From an uncultured Ruminococcus sp. (lineage in GTDB: Bacteria > Bacillota > Clostridia > Oscillospirales > Ruminococcaceae): 64,000 nucleotides of DNA. The stretch is taken from the NCBI GenBank assembly GCA_947627445.1, contig CANQWA010000001.1, forward strand, positions 62,001-126,000, given 5' to 3'. Position numbers and translations under genes: made by a program. The notes beneath the pieces were generated by a model, which was not told where the DNA came from, ran no database searches, and saw only the letters and a program-made list of their open reading frames with translations. Of the stretch, positions 17,582 through 25,797 are shown piece after piece; within the stretch, counting starts at the first letter, position 1; each line of letters starts with the position of its first letter.

Positions 17582-18409
17582 TTAATATTCATTCGGTAGT
17601 TCAGACAACGCATCAAACCGGAACACAGGACCGTCCTTGCAGACATACTTGTCACCGATGTTGCATCTGCCGCACTTGCCGATACCGCACTTCATGCGAA
17701 GCTCCATTGTGGTATAGACTTGTTCTTCAGAAAATCCCAGTTCCTTCAGACCGTCCAGTGTAAACTTGATCATGATAGGCGGACCGCAGATCAGGACTGT
17801 CCGGTTCAGATCTGGTTTCAGTTCCTTGACAAAGTTGGGAATAAAGCCCACATGACCGTCCCAGCCTTCCTGTTCTCGGTCGATGGTCAGATCCACACGA
17901 ACATTGTCATCGGTCATCCATTCATCCAGAATCTCCTGATAGTCTACCAGATCGTCCTTAGAACGAGAGCCGTAGATGATGTGCAGAGAACCGAATTCAT
18001 CCTTCTTGTCACGGCAATAGTTAATCACAGAACGCAAAGGCGCCAGACCGATACCGCCGGCAATAAAGAGCAGATCCTTGCCCTGAAAATCCGTGGTTAC
18101 CGGAAAAGCATTGCCATACGGTCCGCGGATCGTCACCTGCTGACCAACTTCCATCATATGGAGCCAACTGGTCAGACAGCCGCACTTTTTGATGCTGAAT
18201 TCCATAAATTCTGTATTCGTCGGAGAAGAGGTAATAGAGAACATACCCTCACCGACACCCGGAATGGACAGCATTGCGCACTGCCCCGGCATATGTTCAA
18301 AGACCTTTTTTCCGTCAAGACCAACCACACGGAAGGTTTTCACATCCGGAGTGTCGATACGAATGTCTGTGACAACGCCGATCTTCGGAATTAACGTTTC
18401 TTGTTTCAT
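17582..18409 (-). CDS. FlxA-like FAD/NAD(P)H-binding oxidoreductase subunit
   Basis: NAD(P)H-oxidising subunit, 275 aa, of the ferredoxin-reductase type seen in FlxA, AsrB, HydG-type hydrogenase gamma subunits and PyrK. Residues 1-100 form the FAD domain (FSITSSPT, then GPYGNAFPV), residues 105-225 the NAD domain (LLFIAGGIGLAPLRS and VLICGPPIM). A C-terminal [2Fe-2S] site matches the DHODB type: CGIGKCGRC, then C in KYVCKDGP. In the known FlxABCD-HdrABC complex this subunit takes electrons from NADH. It overlaps the previous gene by 4 nt (ATGA), consistent with coupled translation. Given the neighbours, FlxA is the best assignment; AsrB would need a sulfite reductase AsrC gene, which is absent. 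Confidence 0.88.
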   Translation of the reverse strand: MKQETLIPKIGVVTDIRIDTPDVKTFRVVGLDGKKVFEHMPGQCAMLSIPGVGEGMFSITSSPTNTEFMEFSIKKCGCLTSWLHMMEVGQQVTIRGPYGNAFPVTTDFQGKDLLFIAGGIGLAPLRSVINYCRDKKDEFGSLHIIYGSRSKDDLVDYQEILDEWMTDDNVRVDLTIDREQEGWDGHVGFIPNFVKELKPDLNRTVLICGPPIMIKFTLDGLKELGFSEEQVYTTMELRMKCGIGKCGRCNIGDKYVCKDGPVFRFDALSELPNEY

Positions 18410-19434
18410 TCGTTACCCTCCCCCAGTGTCTTCATAACTTTAACAATATTCATTGAAATCGGGCAGCTCTTCAGGCAGCGTCCGCAGCCGACACAGCCAA
18501 ATGTCCCGTTGTTATTGGACGGATAATACACCAGCTTGTGCATGAAGCGCTGACGGAAACGCTGCATCTGTGTAGTACGTGTGTTGCCATGAGCACATAG
18601 CGTAAAATCAGAATACATACAGCTATCCCAGCAGCGGAACCGTTCGATGCCATGACCAGTGTCGTAGTCTCGGATGTCATAGCACTGACAGGTGGGACAC
18701 ACAAAAGTACATGTACCGCAAGCCAGACATGCCTCTGACAGACTGTTCCACTTATCAGAATCAAACAGCTTCATCAGTTTGTCACCGCCGAATGCGTCAG
18801 TAGACAAATCTTTCAGCGGCAGCTTATCCAGCACCTGACGAATGGCAGCCTTGGTTTCCTCAGCAGCATCGTCAGCTGCATCCTCCAGCATGGGCAGAGA
18901 TGCCAGCAGAGCCTCGCCCTTTTCGGTATTTGCCTGCATGTAAACAGTATCTTCCGTCATCCAACAGCTTATATCCCCTGCCGGTTCTGCGGCATCAATG
19001 CCAAAAACCGAGCAGAAGCAGGTTTCAGTGGGCTTACCGCAAGCCATGGTCATAATCAGACCATGCTCCCGACGGTTCTGATAAAAACTATCCACCGGAT
19101 CAGACAGATAAACGCTGTCCAGAATTGCAAAGCTGGCAGCATCGCAGGCTCGAACACCGAAGATCACAAAATCCTCGTTCTCTTTCCGGATGTCCTCTAC
19201 CTCGATCTGCTTGCCGTCCATCTTGAATCTGGTCATCTTCTCTACCTGAGGGAAGAAAAAGTCCTTTGCACTGCGAACGGTATTGACAGCGGTGCTGTAA
19301 ACGGCGCCTTCAAACCAAGGTGCATACTTTGCGCCCCGCTTTTTCTCACCATCGGCAACTGGCAGATAGAGCTTCTGAGACGCAGCGATAGCGGCAAAAC
19401 AAGCATCCAGACTGGAACGTGAAACTTTTTTCAT
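18406..19434 (-). CDS. FlxB/C-type 4Fe-4S dicluster protein (AsrA-like)
   Basis: Iron-sulfur protein of 342 aa, of the AsrA/4Fe-4S dicluster family. The N-terminal half (1-190) contains FVIFGVRACDAASFAILD and MTMACGKPTETCFC. The C-terminal half has CLACGTCTFVCPTCQCYD and CVGCGRCLKSCP, two ferredoxin-like cluster sites. It should relay electrons between FlxA and the MvhD/HdrA end of the complex. The ATG at 19434 overlaps the previous stop (TGATG) and has AGGAGG 9 nt upstream; a GTG at 19437 is an alternative. I do not distinguish FlxB from FlxC. Confidence 0.82.
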   Translation of the reverse strand: MKKVSRSSLDACFAAIAASQKLYLPVADGEKKRGAKYAPWFEGAVYSTAVNTVRSAKDFFFPQVEKMTRFKMDGKQIEVEDIRKENEDFVIFGVRACDAASFAILDSVYLSDPVDSFYQNRREHGLIMTMACGKPTETCFCSVFGIDAAEPAGDISCWMTEDTVYMQANTEKGEALLASLPMLEDAADDAAEETKAAIRQVLDKLPLKDLSTDAFGGDKLMKLFDSDKWNSLSEACLACGTCTFVCPTCQCYDIRDYDTGHGIERFRCWDSCMYSDFTLCAHGNTRTTQMQRFRQRFMHKLVYYPSNNNGTFGCVGCGRCLKSCPISMNIVKVMKTLGEGNE

Positions 19435-20405
19435 CACTTGCTGCCTCCTTTATAAATCACATTCGGTTCACAATCGTCCATGGTGAAATTCACCAGCGGC
19501 GCACGGCTGCCGGCTTCGGCACCTGCCTGATATTCACCGTAATAGGTATTAATATCTTTAATAAACTTCCGGTTCAGCAGATGCAGCGGAATGTGCTGGG
19601 GACATACTCTGGAGCATTCTCCACAGTCTGTGCAGCGTCCGGCAACATGGAATGCCCGGATGATATGGAACATATTCTCCTCAAAGGAATCCGCAGCAGC
19701 CTTCTGGGAAACACCGGATGTGGGGCTGTCAAATACACACTGCTCACAGCTGCAAGCCGGGCAAACGTTCCGGCAGGCATTGCAGCGAATGCAGCGGGAA
19801 AGCTCTCCACGCCAGAATTCATAGCGCTCTTCCGGTGTCATAGCTTCCAGCTTTTCAACCATATCAAAGCGGTTGCTGTCCGGATTGACAGTGCCGTTTT
19901 CTCCCAGCATTTCGTCAAATACAACGACCTTGTGGCTTTTGCAGACCGTACAGCGTTCTAACAGACAATCCGCTTTGTTCAGAGTTACATTGCCATACAT
20001 GGTTTCCACCTGAACGGAATCGCCTTCGGTAACCGCACTCAGAATACCCTCGGCAGATGAACGAACGGTATCAGGATCCAGCTTTCCGTCACAGGGAATG
20101 CCGATAATATAAACCTTTTCCCGGTCGATCCGGTGCTCGGTCAGCAGCTGATTCAAGCTGTAGGAATCACAGGGTTTCAGAAAAACCAGCGTCTTTCCTT
20201 CCAGACGGGACAGTTCAATCAGATATTTGGACAAATTACTTCCGCAAAAGTCATGGTATACAAAATCCTGTGCCAGAGCCTCGGCAGAATCAAATACAGC
20301 TGGTGTCGGATCATAGACAAACTCACCGTTTTTCCAGCCTAACACACGAACAACAGTGCCGTCTGCCAAAAGCTCAGAGGCTCTTTTCATCATTGTGTCT
20401 TGCAT
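19434..20405 (-). CDS. FlxB/C-type 4Fe-4S protein (FrhB/FdhB-like domain)
   Basis: Iron-sulfur protein of 323 aa. The N-terminal region (VFLKPCDSYSLNQLL, VYIIGIPCDGKL, CLLERCTVCKSHK) resembles the coenzyme F420 hydrogenase beta/FdhB family. The C-terminal region has CIRCNACRNVCPACSC and CTDCGECSRVCP, two [4Fe-4S] sites. It is the second of the paired iron-sulfur relays expected between FlxA and FlxD. ATG 20405 has GGAGG 7 nt upstream and lies inside the end of flxD (16-nt overlap), indicating tight translational coupling. Confidence 0.82.
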   Translation of the reverse strand: MQDTMMKRASELLADGTVVRVLGWKNGEFVYDPTPAVFDSAEALAQDFVYHDFCGSNLSKYLIELSRLEGKTLVFLKPCDSYSLNQLLTEHRIDREKVYIIGIPCDGKLDPDTVRSSAEGILSAVTEGDSVQVETMYGNVTLNKADCLLERCTVCKSHKVVVFDEMLGENGTVNPDSNRFDMVEKLEAMTPEERYEFWRGELSRCIRCNACRNVCPACSCEQCVFDSPTSGVSQKAAADSFEENMFHIIRAFHVAGRCTDCGECSRVCPQHIPLHLLNRKFIKDINTYYGEYQAGAEAGSRAPLVNFTMDDCEPNVIYKGGSK

Positions 20406-20830
20406 CTCAGATCCTCCAGTCGTTTGTTTTCTCCCAGACCTTTGATGGTCGCAGTAAATTCATTCATCGTAGCCGCAAACTTTGCACCCTCCGCAGCGGA
20501 AACCCATTCTACACGGGTACGCTCCTTCTCGATACCCAGATAATCCAGCATGGAGAAGAGCATGGTCATTCTACGGCGTGCATAGTAGTTGCCAGTGGTA
20601 TAGTGGCAATCACCCGGATGGCAACCGCACATGATCACACCGTCAGCACCGCGCTGAAATGCACGAAGAATAAAGAGGGGATTGACACGGCAGGAGCAAG
20701 GTACACGAATAATCTTGACATCCGCCGGATAATTGGAGCGGTTGGTACCCGCCAGATCAGCACCTGCATAAGAACACCAGTTACAGCAGAATGCGACAAT
20801 TTTTGGTCTGAATTCCTGATTTACTTGCAT
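20390..20830 (-). CDS. MvhD/FlxD-like iron-sulfur subunit
   Basis: Small [2Fe-2S] protein (146 aa) of the MvhD family, which docks onto HdrA and passes electrons to its FAD. Conserved cysteines are in FCCNWCSYAGADLAG, VPCSCRVNP and MCGCHPGDCHYTTGN. I start at ATG 20830 (MQVNQEF) because GGAGGT lies 9 nt upstream and family members begin there. The start overlaps the hdrA stop by 10 nt. In hydrogenase-free Hdr systems an MvhD/FlxD protein links an NADH-oxidising Flx module to HdrA, which is what the gene order shows here. Confidence 0.9.
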   Translation of the reverse strand: MQVNQEFRPKIVAFCCNWCSYAGADLAGTNRSNYPADVKIIRVPCSCRVNPLFILRAFQRGADGVIMCGCHPGDCHYTTGNYYARRRMTMLFSMLDYLGIEKERTRVEWVSAAEGAKFAATMNEFTATIKGLGENKRLEDLRCKTQ

Positions 20831-22821
20831 ATTGCATCTACCTCCGCCATAATCTGACTGGTTGCAAAGCCCTTCAGATCCATTGCGCCGGACGGGCAGG
20901 CAACCGTACATGCACCACAGCCCTGACAAACAGCTTCATTGACAGAAGCAACACGGCGCATCATTGTGCCGTCCTTGCGGCGACTAAAGTCCTTATCCTC
21001 ATACGTAATTGCACCGTACGGGCAGACATTTGCACAGGACGAACAGCCATTGCACTTCATTTCGTTGGAATGTGCCACACACGGGTTGCAGGACAGCTTA
21101 TCCTTTGCCAGCAGACCAATGACCTTGGATGCAGCTGCACCAGCCTGTGCAACGGTTTCCGGAATATCCTTCGGACCCTGACAAACACCGGAGAGGAACA
21201 CACCTGCGGTAGGGGATTCTACCGGACGGAGCTTTGCATGTGCCTCGGTGAAGAAATCGTTGGTATCCATGCTGGCTGTCAGCATGGTTGCCAGCGGACG
21301 GGCAGACTTATCAGGTTCAATAGCAGCAGCCAGAACCACCATATCTGCCTTGACATGAAGCTGTTCGTTGGAGATCAGGTCAGAAGCCTGAACATCCAGT
21401 GTACCGTCAGCCTGGGGGGCAACCTTGCCCACCATCCCCTTAATGTAATGTACGCCGTACTGTTCCACTGCCCGGCGATAGAATTCGTCATAGTTCTTGC
21501 CTGGTGTACGGACATCAATATAGAATACGTAAACGTCTGTATCCGGATATTTTTCACGGCACAACATGGCATGCTTTGCGGTATACATGCAGCAGATCTT
21601 AGAACAATATTCCTTACCGCATCCATGTGCAGAACCAGATTCACGGCTGCCCACACACTGTACAAAAACAATGGTTTTGGGCTGCTTGCCGTCAGAAAGA
21701 CGTGCCAGATGACCCTCAGTCGGACCGTCTGCTTTGAGAATGCGCTCAAATTCCAGTGAAGTCACAACATCTTTGCTCTGAGAATATGCGAATTCATCAT
21801 AGCCGTCAATATTGATGGGATTGTAACCGGTAGCTGCAACAATGGCACCGTACTTTTCCTCTACAAAGCTGTCCTGCTGCTCATAGTCAATGGCACCGGC
21901 AGAACATACCGTAGAACAAAGACCGCATTTGCCCTTTGTCAGCTTAATGCAGCGCTCTTTATCGAGAACAGCTACATTCGGAATCGCCTGTGCAAAAGGG
22001 ATATAAGCCGCATGACGGTTGCTCAGTCCCAGGTTATATGCATCCGGTGCATTCTTCACCGGACATTTTTCCGTACATGCGCCGCAGCCGGTACACTTAT
22101 CCTCGTCAACAAAACGAGCCTTTCGGCGGATCTTGACACTAAAGTTACCCACAAAGCCAGTAACGGCTTCTACTTCGCTGTAGGAATAAATGGTAATATT
22201 CTCGTTCTGTGCACATTCCACCATTTTGGGAGTGAGAATACAGGACGAACAGTCCAGTGTGGGGAAAGTCTTGTCGATCTGGGTCATCTTGCCGCCAATG
22301 GTAGGTTCTTTCTCCACGATATCCACCGGATAGCCGGCTTCTGCAATGTCCAGTGCTGTCTGGATGCCTGCAATACCACCGCCGATAACCAAAGCACGCT
22401 TTACAACCGGGCTTTCTCCGGCAGTCAGCGGTGCATTCAGCTGTACCTTTGCAACGGCAGTTCTGCCCAAAACGATCGCCTTTGCGGTACCTTCTGCCAT
22501 ATCTTTGTGAATCCACGAGCACTGCTCACGAATATTTGCTACTTCGAGCATATAGGGATTCAGCCCAGCAGCGGCAACTGCCTTACGGAAAGTTGCCTCG
22601 TGCATACGGGGCGAGCAGGAGCAAACCACAACGCCCTCCAGCTGATACTCCTTGATTGCATCTTTAATTATGTTTTGTCCTGCCTCTGAGCACATGTAAG
22701 GATAGTCCGTGGAAAAAACAACAGCCGGTTCTTTTCCGAGAGTTTCGGCAACTGCTTTTACATCCACAGTACCTGCAATATTTGTACCGCAGTGGCATAC
22801 AAAAACACCAATTCTCAGCAT
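20821..22821 (-). CDS. hdrA: Heterodisulfide reductase subunit A-like bifurcating flavoprotein
   Basis: HdrA carries the electron-bifurcating FAD of Hdr complexes. The 666-aa product has an N-terminal cluster domain (VCHCGTNI, CSCSPRMHE), the FAD-binding motif ALVIGGGIAGIQTALDIAEAG (about 143-160), the HdrA signature GGKMTQIDKTFPTLDCSSC, an inserted ferredoxin (CTGCGACTEKCP), CVGSRESG...CGKEYCSKICC, and a C-terminal dicluster ferredoxin (CNGCSSCANVCP and CQGCGACTVACP). This is a full-length HdrA. The ATG has GGAGG. It lies between hdrC and flxD in the operon. The final acceptors must be inferred: ferredoxin on one branch, HdrBC/FrdAB on the other. Confidence 0.95.
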   Translation of the reverse strand: MLRIGVFVCHCGTNIAGTVDVKAVAETLGKEPAVVFSTDYPYMCSEAGQNIIKDAIKEYQLEGVVVCSCSPRMHEATFRKAVAAAGLNPYMLEVANIREQCSWIHKDMAEGTAKAIVLGRTAVAKVQLNAPLTAGESPVVKRALVIGGGIAGIQTALDIAEAGYPVDIVEKEPTIGGKMTQIDKTFPTLDCSSCILTPKMVECAQNENITIYSYSEVEAVTGFVGNFSVKIRRKARFVDEDKCTGCGACTEKCPVKNAPDAYNLGLSNRHAAYIPFAQAIPNVAVLDKERCIKLTKGKCGLCSTVCSAGAIDYEQQDSFVEEKYGAIVAATGYNPINIDGYDEFAYSQSKDVVTSLEFERILKADGPTEGHLARLSDGKQPKTIVFVQCVGSRESGSAHGCGKEYCSKICCMYTAKHAMLCREKYPDTDVYVFYIDVRTPGKNYDEFYRRAVEQYGVHYIKGMVGKVAPQADGTLDVQASDLISNEQLHVKADMVVLAAAIEPDKSARPLATMLTASMDTNDFFTEAHAKLRPVESPTAGVFLSGVCQGPKDIPETVAQAGAAASKVIGLLAKDKLSCNPCVAHSNEMKCNGCSSCANVCPYGAITYEDKDFSRRKDGTMMRRVASVNEAVCQGCGACTVACPSGAMDLKGFATSQIMAEVDAICK

Positions 22822-22836
22822 AGTTATTATGCCTCC

Positions 22837-23217
22837 TTATTTGCTGTATTTCCGGAATGCGCTGACGATCGCCTGCTGCGGCAGCTCCTCGTCCACCATA
22901 TCCGGAATCTGCTCTGATTTCAGGTGATTCTTCCCCTGCTGGCGAATAACAGCCAGACGTACTGCTTCTACCAGTTTCGCTGGCTCAACATCACGCGGAC
23001 AGCGCTCCACACAGGCAAAGCAGGAAAGACAGGTGTAGATGGACTTGGATTCCATCAGCTTTTCAATGTCACCCTTTTCCACCATATAGACAAACTGGTG
23101 CGGATGATATTCCATTGCATCATAAGACGGACATGTGCCGCTGCATTTACCGCAGCGCATACATTTCAGCGGATTGACACCGCTTGCCGTCAAAACGAGC
23201 TCTTTATAATCTGCCAT
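22837..23217 (-). CDS. hdrC: Heterodisulfide reductase subunit C-like ferredoxin
   Basis: Ferredoxin-like protein of 126 aa with two [4Fe-4S] motifs, CMRCGKCSGTCPSY (about 19-32) and CLSCFACVERCPRD (about 63-76), in the HdrC pattern. It shuttles electrons between HdrA and HdrB. The ATG at 23217 has GGAGG 7 nt upstream. It lies 12 nt downstream of hdrB. Confidence 0.93.
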   Translation of the reverse strand: MADYKELVLTASGVNPLKCMRCGKCSGTCPSYDAMEYHPHQFVYMVEKGDIEKLMESKSIYTCLSCFACVERCPRDVEPAKLVEAVRLAVIRQQGKNHLKSEQIPDMVDEELPQQAIVSAFRKYSK

Positions 23218-23229
23218 TTCCGTTCCTCC

Positions 23230-24012
23230 TTATTCCAAGCCCAGCGCCTGTGCCAGAATCTCTGTGAAATATATCACCGGCAGATCAGAAACACCGGAGT
23301 TCTTCCGGAGATTGTACAGACACAGAGGACATGCGGTGATCACCATATCCGCACCCATATCGGCAGCACTGGTCATGACCTTGTTGCTGCGGGATTCGGC
23401 AACAGACTTTTCGTCCAGGGTGAGATAACCACCGCAGCACTCGTTCCGCATGGGATAGATCACCGGTGTAGCACCGATGGCACGGATAAAATCCTCCAGA
23501 ATCGTAGGATTCTCCGGATTATCCATCTGCATAATCTTGCCCGGGCGGAGCAAGAGACATCCGTAATATGCGGCGATCTTCTTGCCCTTCAGCGGATTTG
23601 TGACCTTGCTCTTCAGGGTATCAAAGCCTACAATATCCCGGAGTACCTCCAGATAATGCAAAACCTGGGCTTCACCCTGATACGGGGTATCCAGCTTGAG
23701 ATAATTGTTTGCCTTCCGTACGATATCCTCGTCTGTCTGCATGTCGTGATTGACCTGCTTCAGGACATTGTGACAGGCAGAGCAGAGGGTCACCAGAGTT
23801 TGTTCCTTGTCTCTTGCATTTGCCAGCGCACGGATGGAAGAAAGCTTTGTGGCAATTTCATTTTTCGCCATTGGATACACGCCGCCGCAGCACTGCCAGT
23901 CCGGAATTTCTTCTAATGTAAAGCCCAATGCCTCAGCAGAGATCCGGGCGTAACGATCAAGGTCTTTTGCCTTGGTTTTGAGCGTGCAGCCCGGAAAATA
24001 ACTGTATGTCAT
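23230..24012 (-). CDS. hdrB: Heterodisulfide reductase subunit B-like CCG-domain protein
   Basis: HdrB-type catalytic subunit, 260 aa, with two complete CCG cysteine-rich motifs that in HdrB bind non-cubane [4Fe-4S] clusters. The first is CTLKTK...DWQCCGG...CSACH; the second is YGCLL...NECCGG...CPLC. I chose ATG 24012 (MTYSYFPGC) over longer starts because family members start there and AGAAAGGTAG precedes it. In methanogens HdrB reduces CoM-S-S-CoB; in other bacteria the partner disulfide is usually unknown. The fumarate reductase in this operon suggests HdrB feeds FrdB, as its homologous domain does in TfrB. It could instead act like SdhE of type-E succinate dehydrogenases. Confidence 0.93.
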   Translation of the reverse strand: MTYSYFPGCTLKTKAKDLDRYARISAEALGFTLEEIPDWQCCGGVYPMAKNEIATKLSSIRALANARDKEQTLVTLCSACHNVLKQVNHDMQTDEDIVRKANNYLKLDTPYQGEAQVLHYLEVLRDIVGFDTLKSKVTNPLKGKKIAAYYGCLLLRPGKIMQMDNPENPTILEDFIRAIGATPVIYPMRNECCGGYLTLDEKSVAESRSNKVMTSAADMGADMVITACPLCLYNLRKNSGVSDLPVIYFTEILAQALGLE

Positions 24013-24049
24013 AGCAAAACTACCTTTCTGTAAATTGTTTTGACACGGC

Positions 24050-25426
24050 TCAGACCATCTGCTCCGGATGGAACACTTCGTCAAACCGTTCTGCTGTCAG
24101 GAATCCCAACTCCACGCAGGCTTCCTTCAGCGATATATTGTCATGAAACGCTTTCTTTGCCGTCTTAGCTGCGTTCTCATAACCGATATAGGGATTGAGT
24201 GCTGTTACCAGCATCAGGGAGTTGTGCAGGTTGTGATGCATCTTTTCGCGATTTGCCCGGATGCCCACTGCACAGTTGTTATTGAAAGAGAGAATGGATT
24301 CTGCCAGCAGACGTGCCGACTGCAGGAAATTATAGGCACAGACCGGCATAAATACATTCAGTTCAAAGTTACCCTGAGAAGCCGCCATGCCCACAGCAAC
24401 ATCGTTGCCCATAACTTGTACAGCAACCATAGTTACCTGTTCACACTGGGTGGGATTTACCTTACCCGGCATGATAGAAGAGCCGGGCTCGTTTTCCGGA
24501 ATAGTGATCTCTCCCAGACCATCCCGGGGACCGCTTGCCAGCCAACGCACATCGTTTGCAATCTTCATCATGTCTGCGGCAAGCGCTTTCAGCGCACCGT
24601 GTGCAAATACAATCTCATCCTTGCTGGTCAGTGCGTGAAATTTATTGGAAGCTGTCACGAAATCCATCCCGGTCAGCTCAGAAACGGCCTTTGCCACTTC
24701 TACATCAAAGCCCTTGGGCGTGTTCAGACCGGTGCCGACAGCAGTGCCGCCCAGTGCCAGATTCTTCAGGTACGGAAGCGCAGAAACGAGCATCTCGCGA
24801 TCACGCTCGAGGGATGTGCGCCATCCGCTGATCTCCTGCGAGAATTTAATCGGTGTTGCGTCCTGAAGGTGTGTACGACCGCTCTTGACAATGCCCTCGT
24901 GCTCCTCCTCCAGACGGTGGAAGGTGGCAATCAAGGTATCAATGGCAGGCAGAACCTTTTCTTCTATCGCAAAAGCAGCAGAAATATGCATTGCCGTGGG
25001 AAATGTGTCGTTAGACGACTGACTCATGTTTACATCATCATTCGGATGCAGGAGCTTTTTTCCGGCAATTTCATTTCCCCGGTTTGCAATCACCTCGTTA
25101 GCGTTCATGTTGGACTGGGTGCCGCTTCCGGTCTGCCATACGACCAGAGGAAAATGTGCATTCAGACTGCCTGAAATCACTTCATCACAAGCAGCGGTAA
25201 TGGCGGCCAGCTTTTCATCCGTCATTTTTTCCGGACGCAGTTTATGATTCGCCATAGCCGCAGCCTTTTTCAGAATGCCGAACGCATGTGTGATTTCCCG
25301 GGGCATGGTTTCAATGCCCACGCCGATACGGAAATTTTCGTGGCTGCGCTGGGTCTGTGCAGCCCAATACTTGTCGGCAGGTACTTTGACCTCGCCCATC
25401 GAGTCATGCTCAATGCGATACTCCAT
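24050..25426 (-). CDS. fumC: Class II fumarate hydratase (fumarase C)
   Basis: Homotetrameric, oxygen-stable fumarase interconverting malate and fumarate, 458 aa. The family signature GSSIMPGKVNPTQCEQ is at about residues 316-331; further markers are SGSGTQSNMN-like GSGTQSNMNANEV, GRTHLQDATP and SSNDTFPTAMH. ATG 25426 (MEYRIEHDSMGEVKV) sits 8 nt after AGGAG; a second ATG two codons upstream is too close to that site. It is the first gene of the operon, 37 nt before hdrB, and provides fumarate directly for the reductase encoded at its end. Aspartase shares the fold, but the sequence pattern is FumC-like. Confidence 0.94.
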   Translation of the reverse strand: MEYRIEHDSMGEVKVPADKYWAAQTQRSHENFRIGVGIETMPREITHAFGILKKAAAMANHKLRPEKMTDEKLAAITAACDEVISGSLNAHFPLVVWQTGSGTQSNMNANEVIANRGNEIAGKKLLHPNDDVNMSQSSNDTFPTAMHISAAFAIEEKVLPAIDTLIATFHRLEEEHEGIVKSGRTHLQDATPIKFSQEISGWRTSLERDREMLVSALPYLKNLALGGTAVGTGLNTPKGFDVEVAKAVSELTGMDFVTASNKFHALTSKDEIVFAHGALKALAADMMKIANDVRWLASGPRDGLGEITIPENEPGSSIMPGKVNPTQCEQVTMVAVQVMGNDVAVGMAASQGNFELNVFMPVCAYNFLQSARLLAESILSFNNNCAVGIRANREKMHHNLHNSLMLVTALNPYIGYENAAKTAKKAFHDNISLKEACVELGFLTAERFDEVFHPEQMV

Positions 25427-25675
25427 GTTCATCTCTCCTAAACTATTATAAAATGTATTATTGTATCCGGCAGAACAGGCAGTTTGACGATCAGCGCTTC
25501 ATTCACGGATACAGCTGCTGCTTGTCCGCAGCCTCCTGCACTGTGAAAATGCCGCTCTCATCGCCGGAAACCTGCCGATTCTGCCGATGACCGCCCTTGT
25601 CCGGACGAGACAGAAAAATCCATGTTCCGGCTGAAAGTGACCACCGGCATGACAACATGATATACTATCTTTTGT

Positions 25676-25704
25676 ATTATAACATATTTCACGAAATTTT
25701 GCAA
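25676..25704 (-). promoter_or_regulatory. Promoter of the fumC-hdr-flx-frd operon
   Basis: Minus strand TTGCAA (25704-25699), 17 nt, TATAAT (25681-25676). The predicted start near 25669 gives a leader of about 240 nt to fumC (25427-25669). The leader contains a GTATCCG/CGGATAC inverted repeat and a 51-codon frame without a ribosome-binding site; no known riboswitch was recognised. The rest of the 25427-25797 gap, down to the cardiolipin synthase stop, is AT-rich with nothing else evident. Confidence 0.7.
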
Positions 25705-25797
25705 GATACAAACGCAAATTTTATATGAACAACTCAAATTTCTATTTTTGTCATTTTATCAAAAAGAAATTTTCATTTTTTCAACAGACGGCACCTT

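Noticed and set aside
17582..19434. Anaerobic sulfite reductase AsrAB
   Set aside because: The two genes resemble AsrB and AsrA, but no AsrC sirohaem subunit follows and the genes sit within a complete Hdr/Flx set.
25505..25658. 51-codon frame in the fumC leader as a real gene
   Set aside because: No ribosome-binding site precedes it and it starts only about 12 nt after the predicted transcription start; left as a note only.
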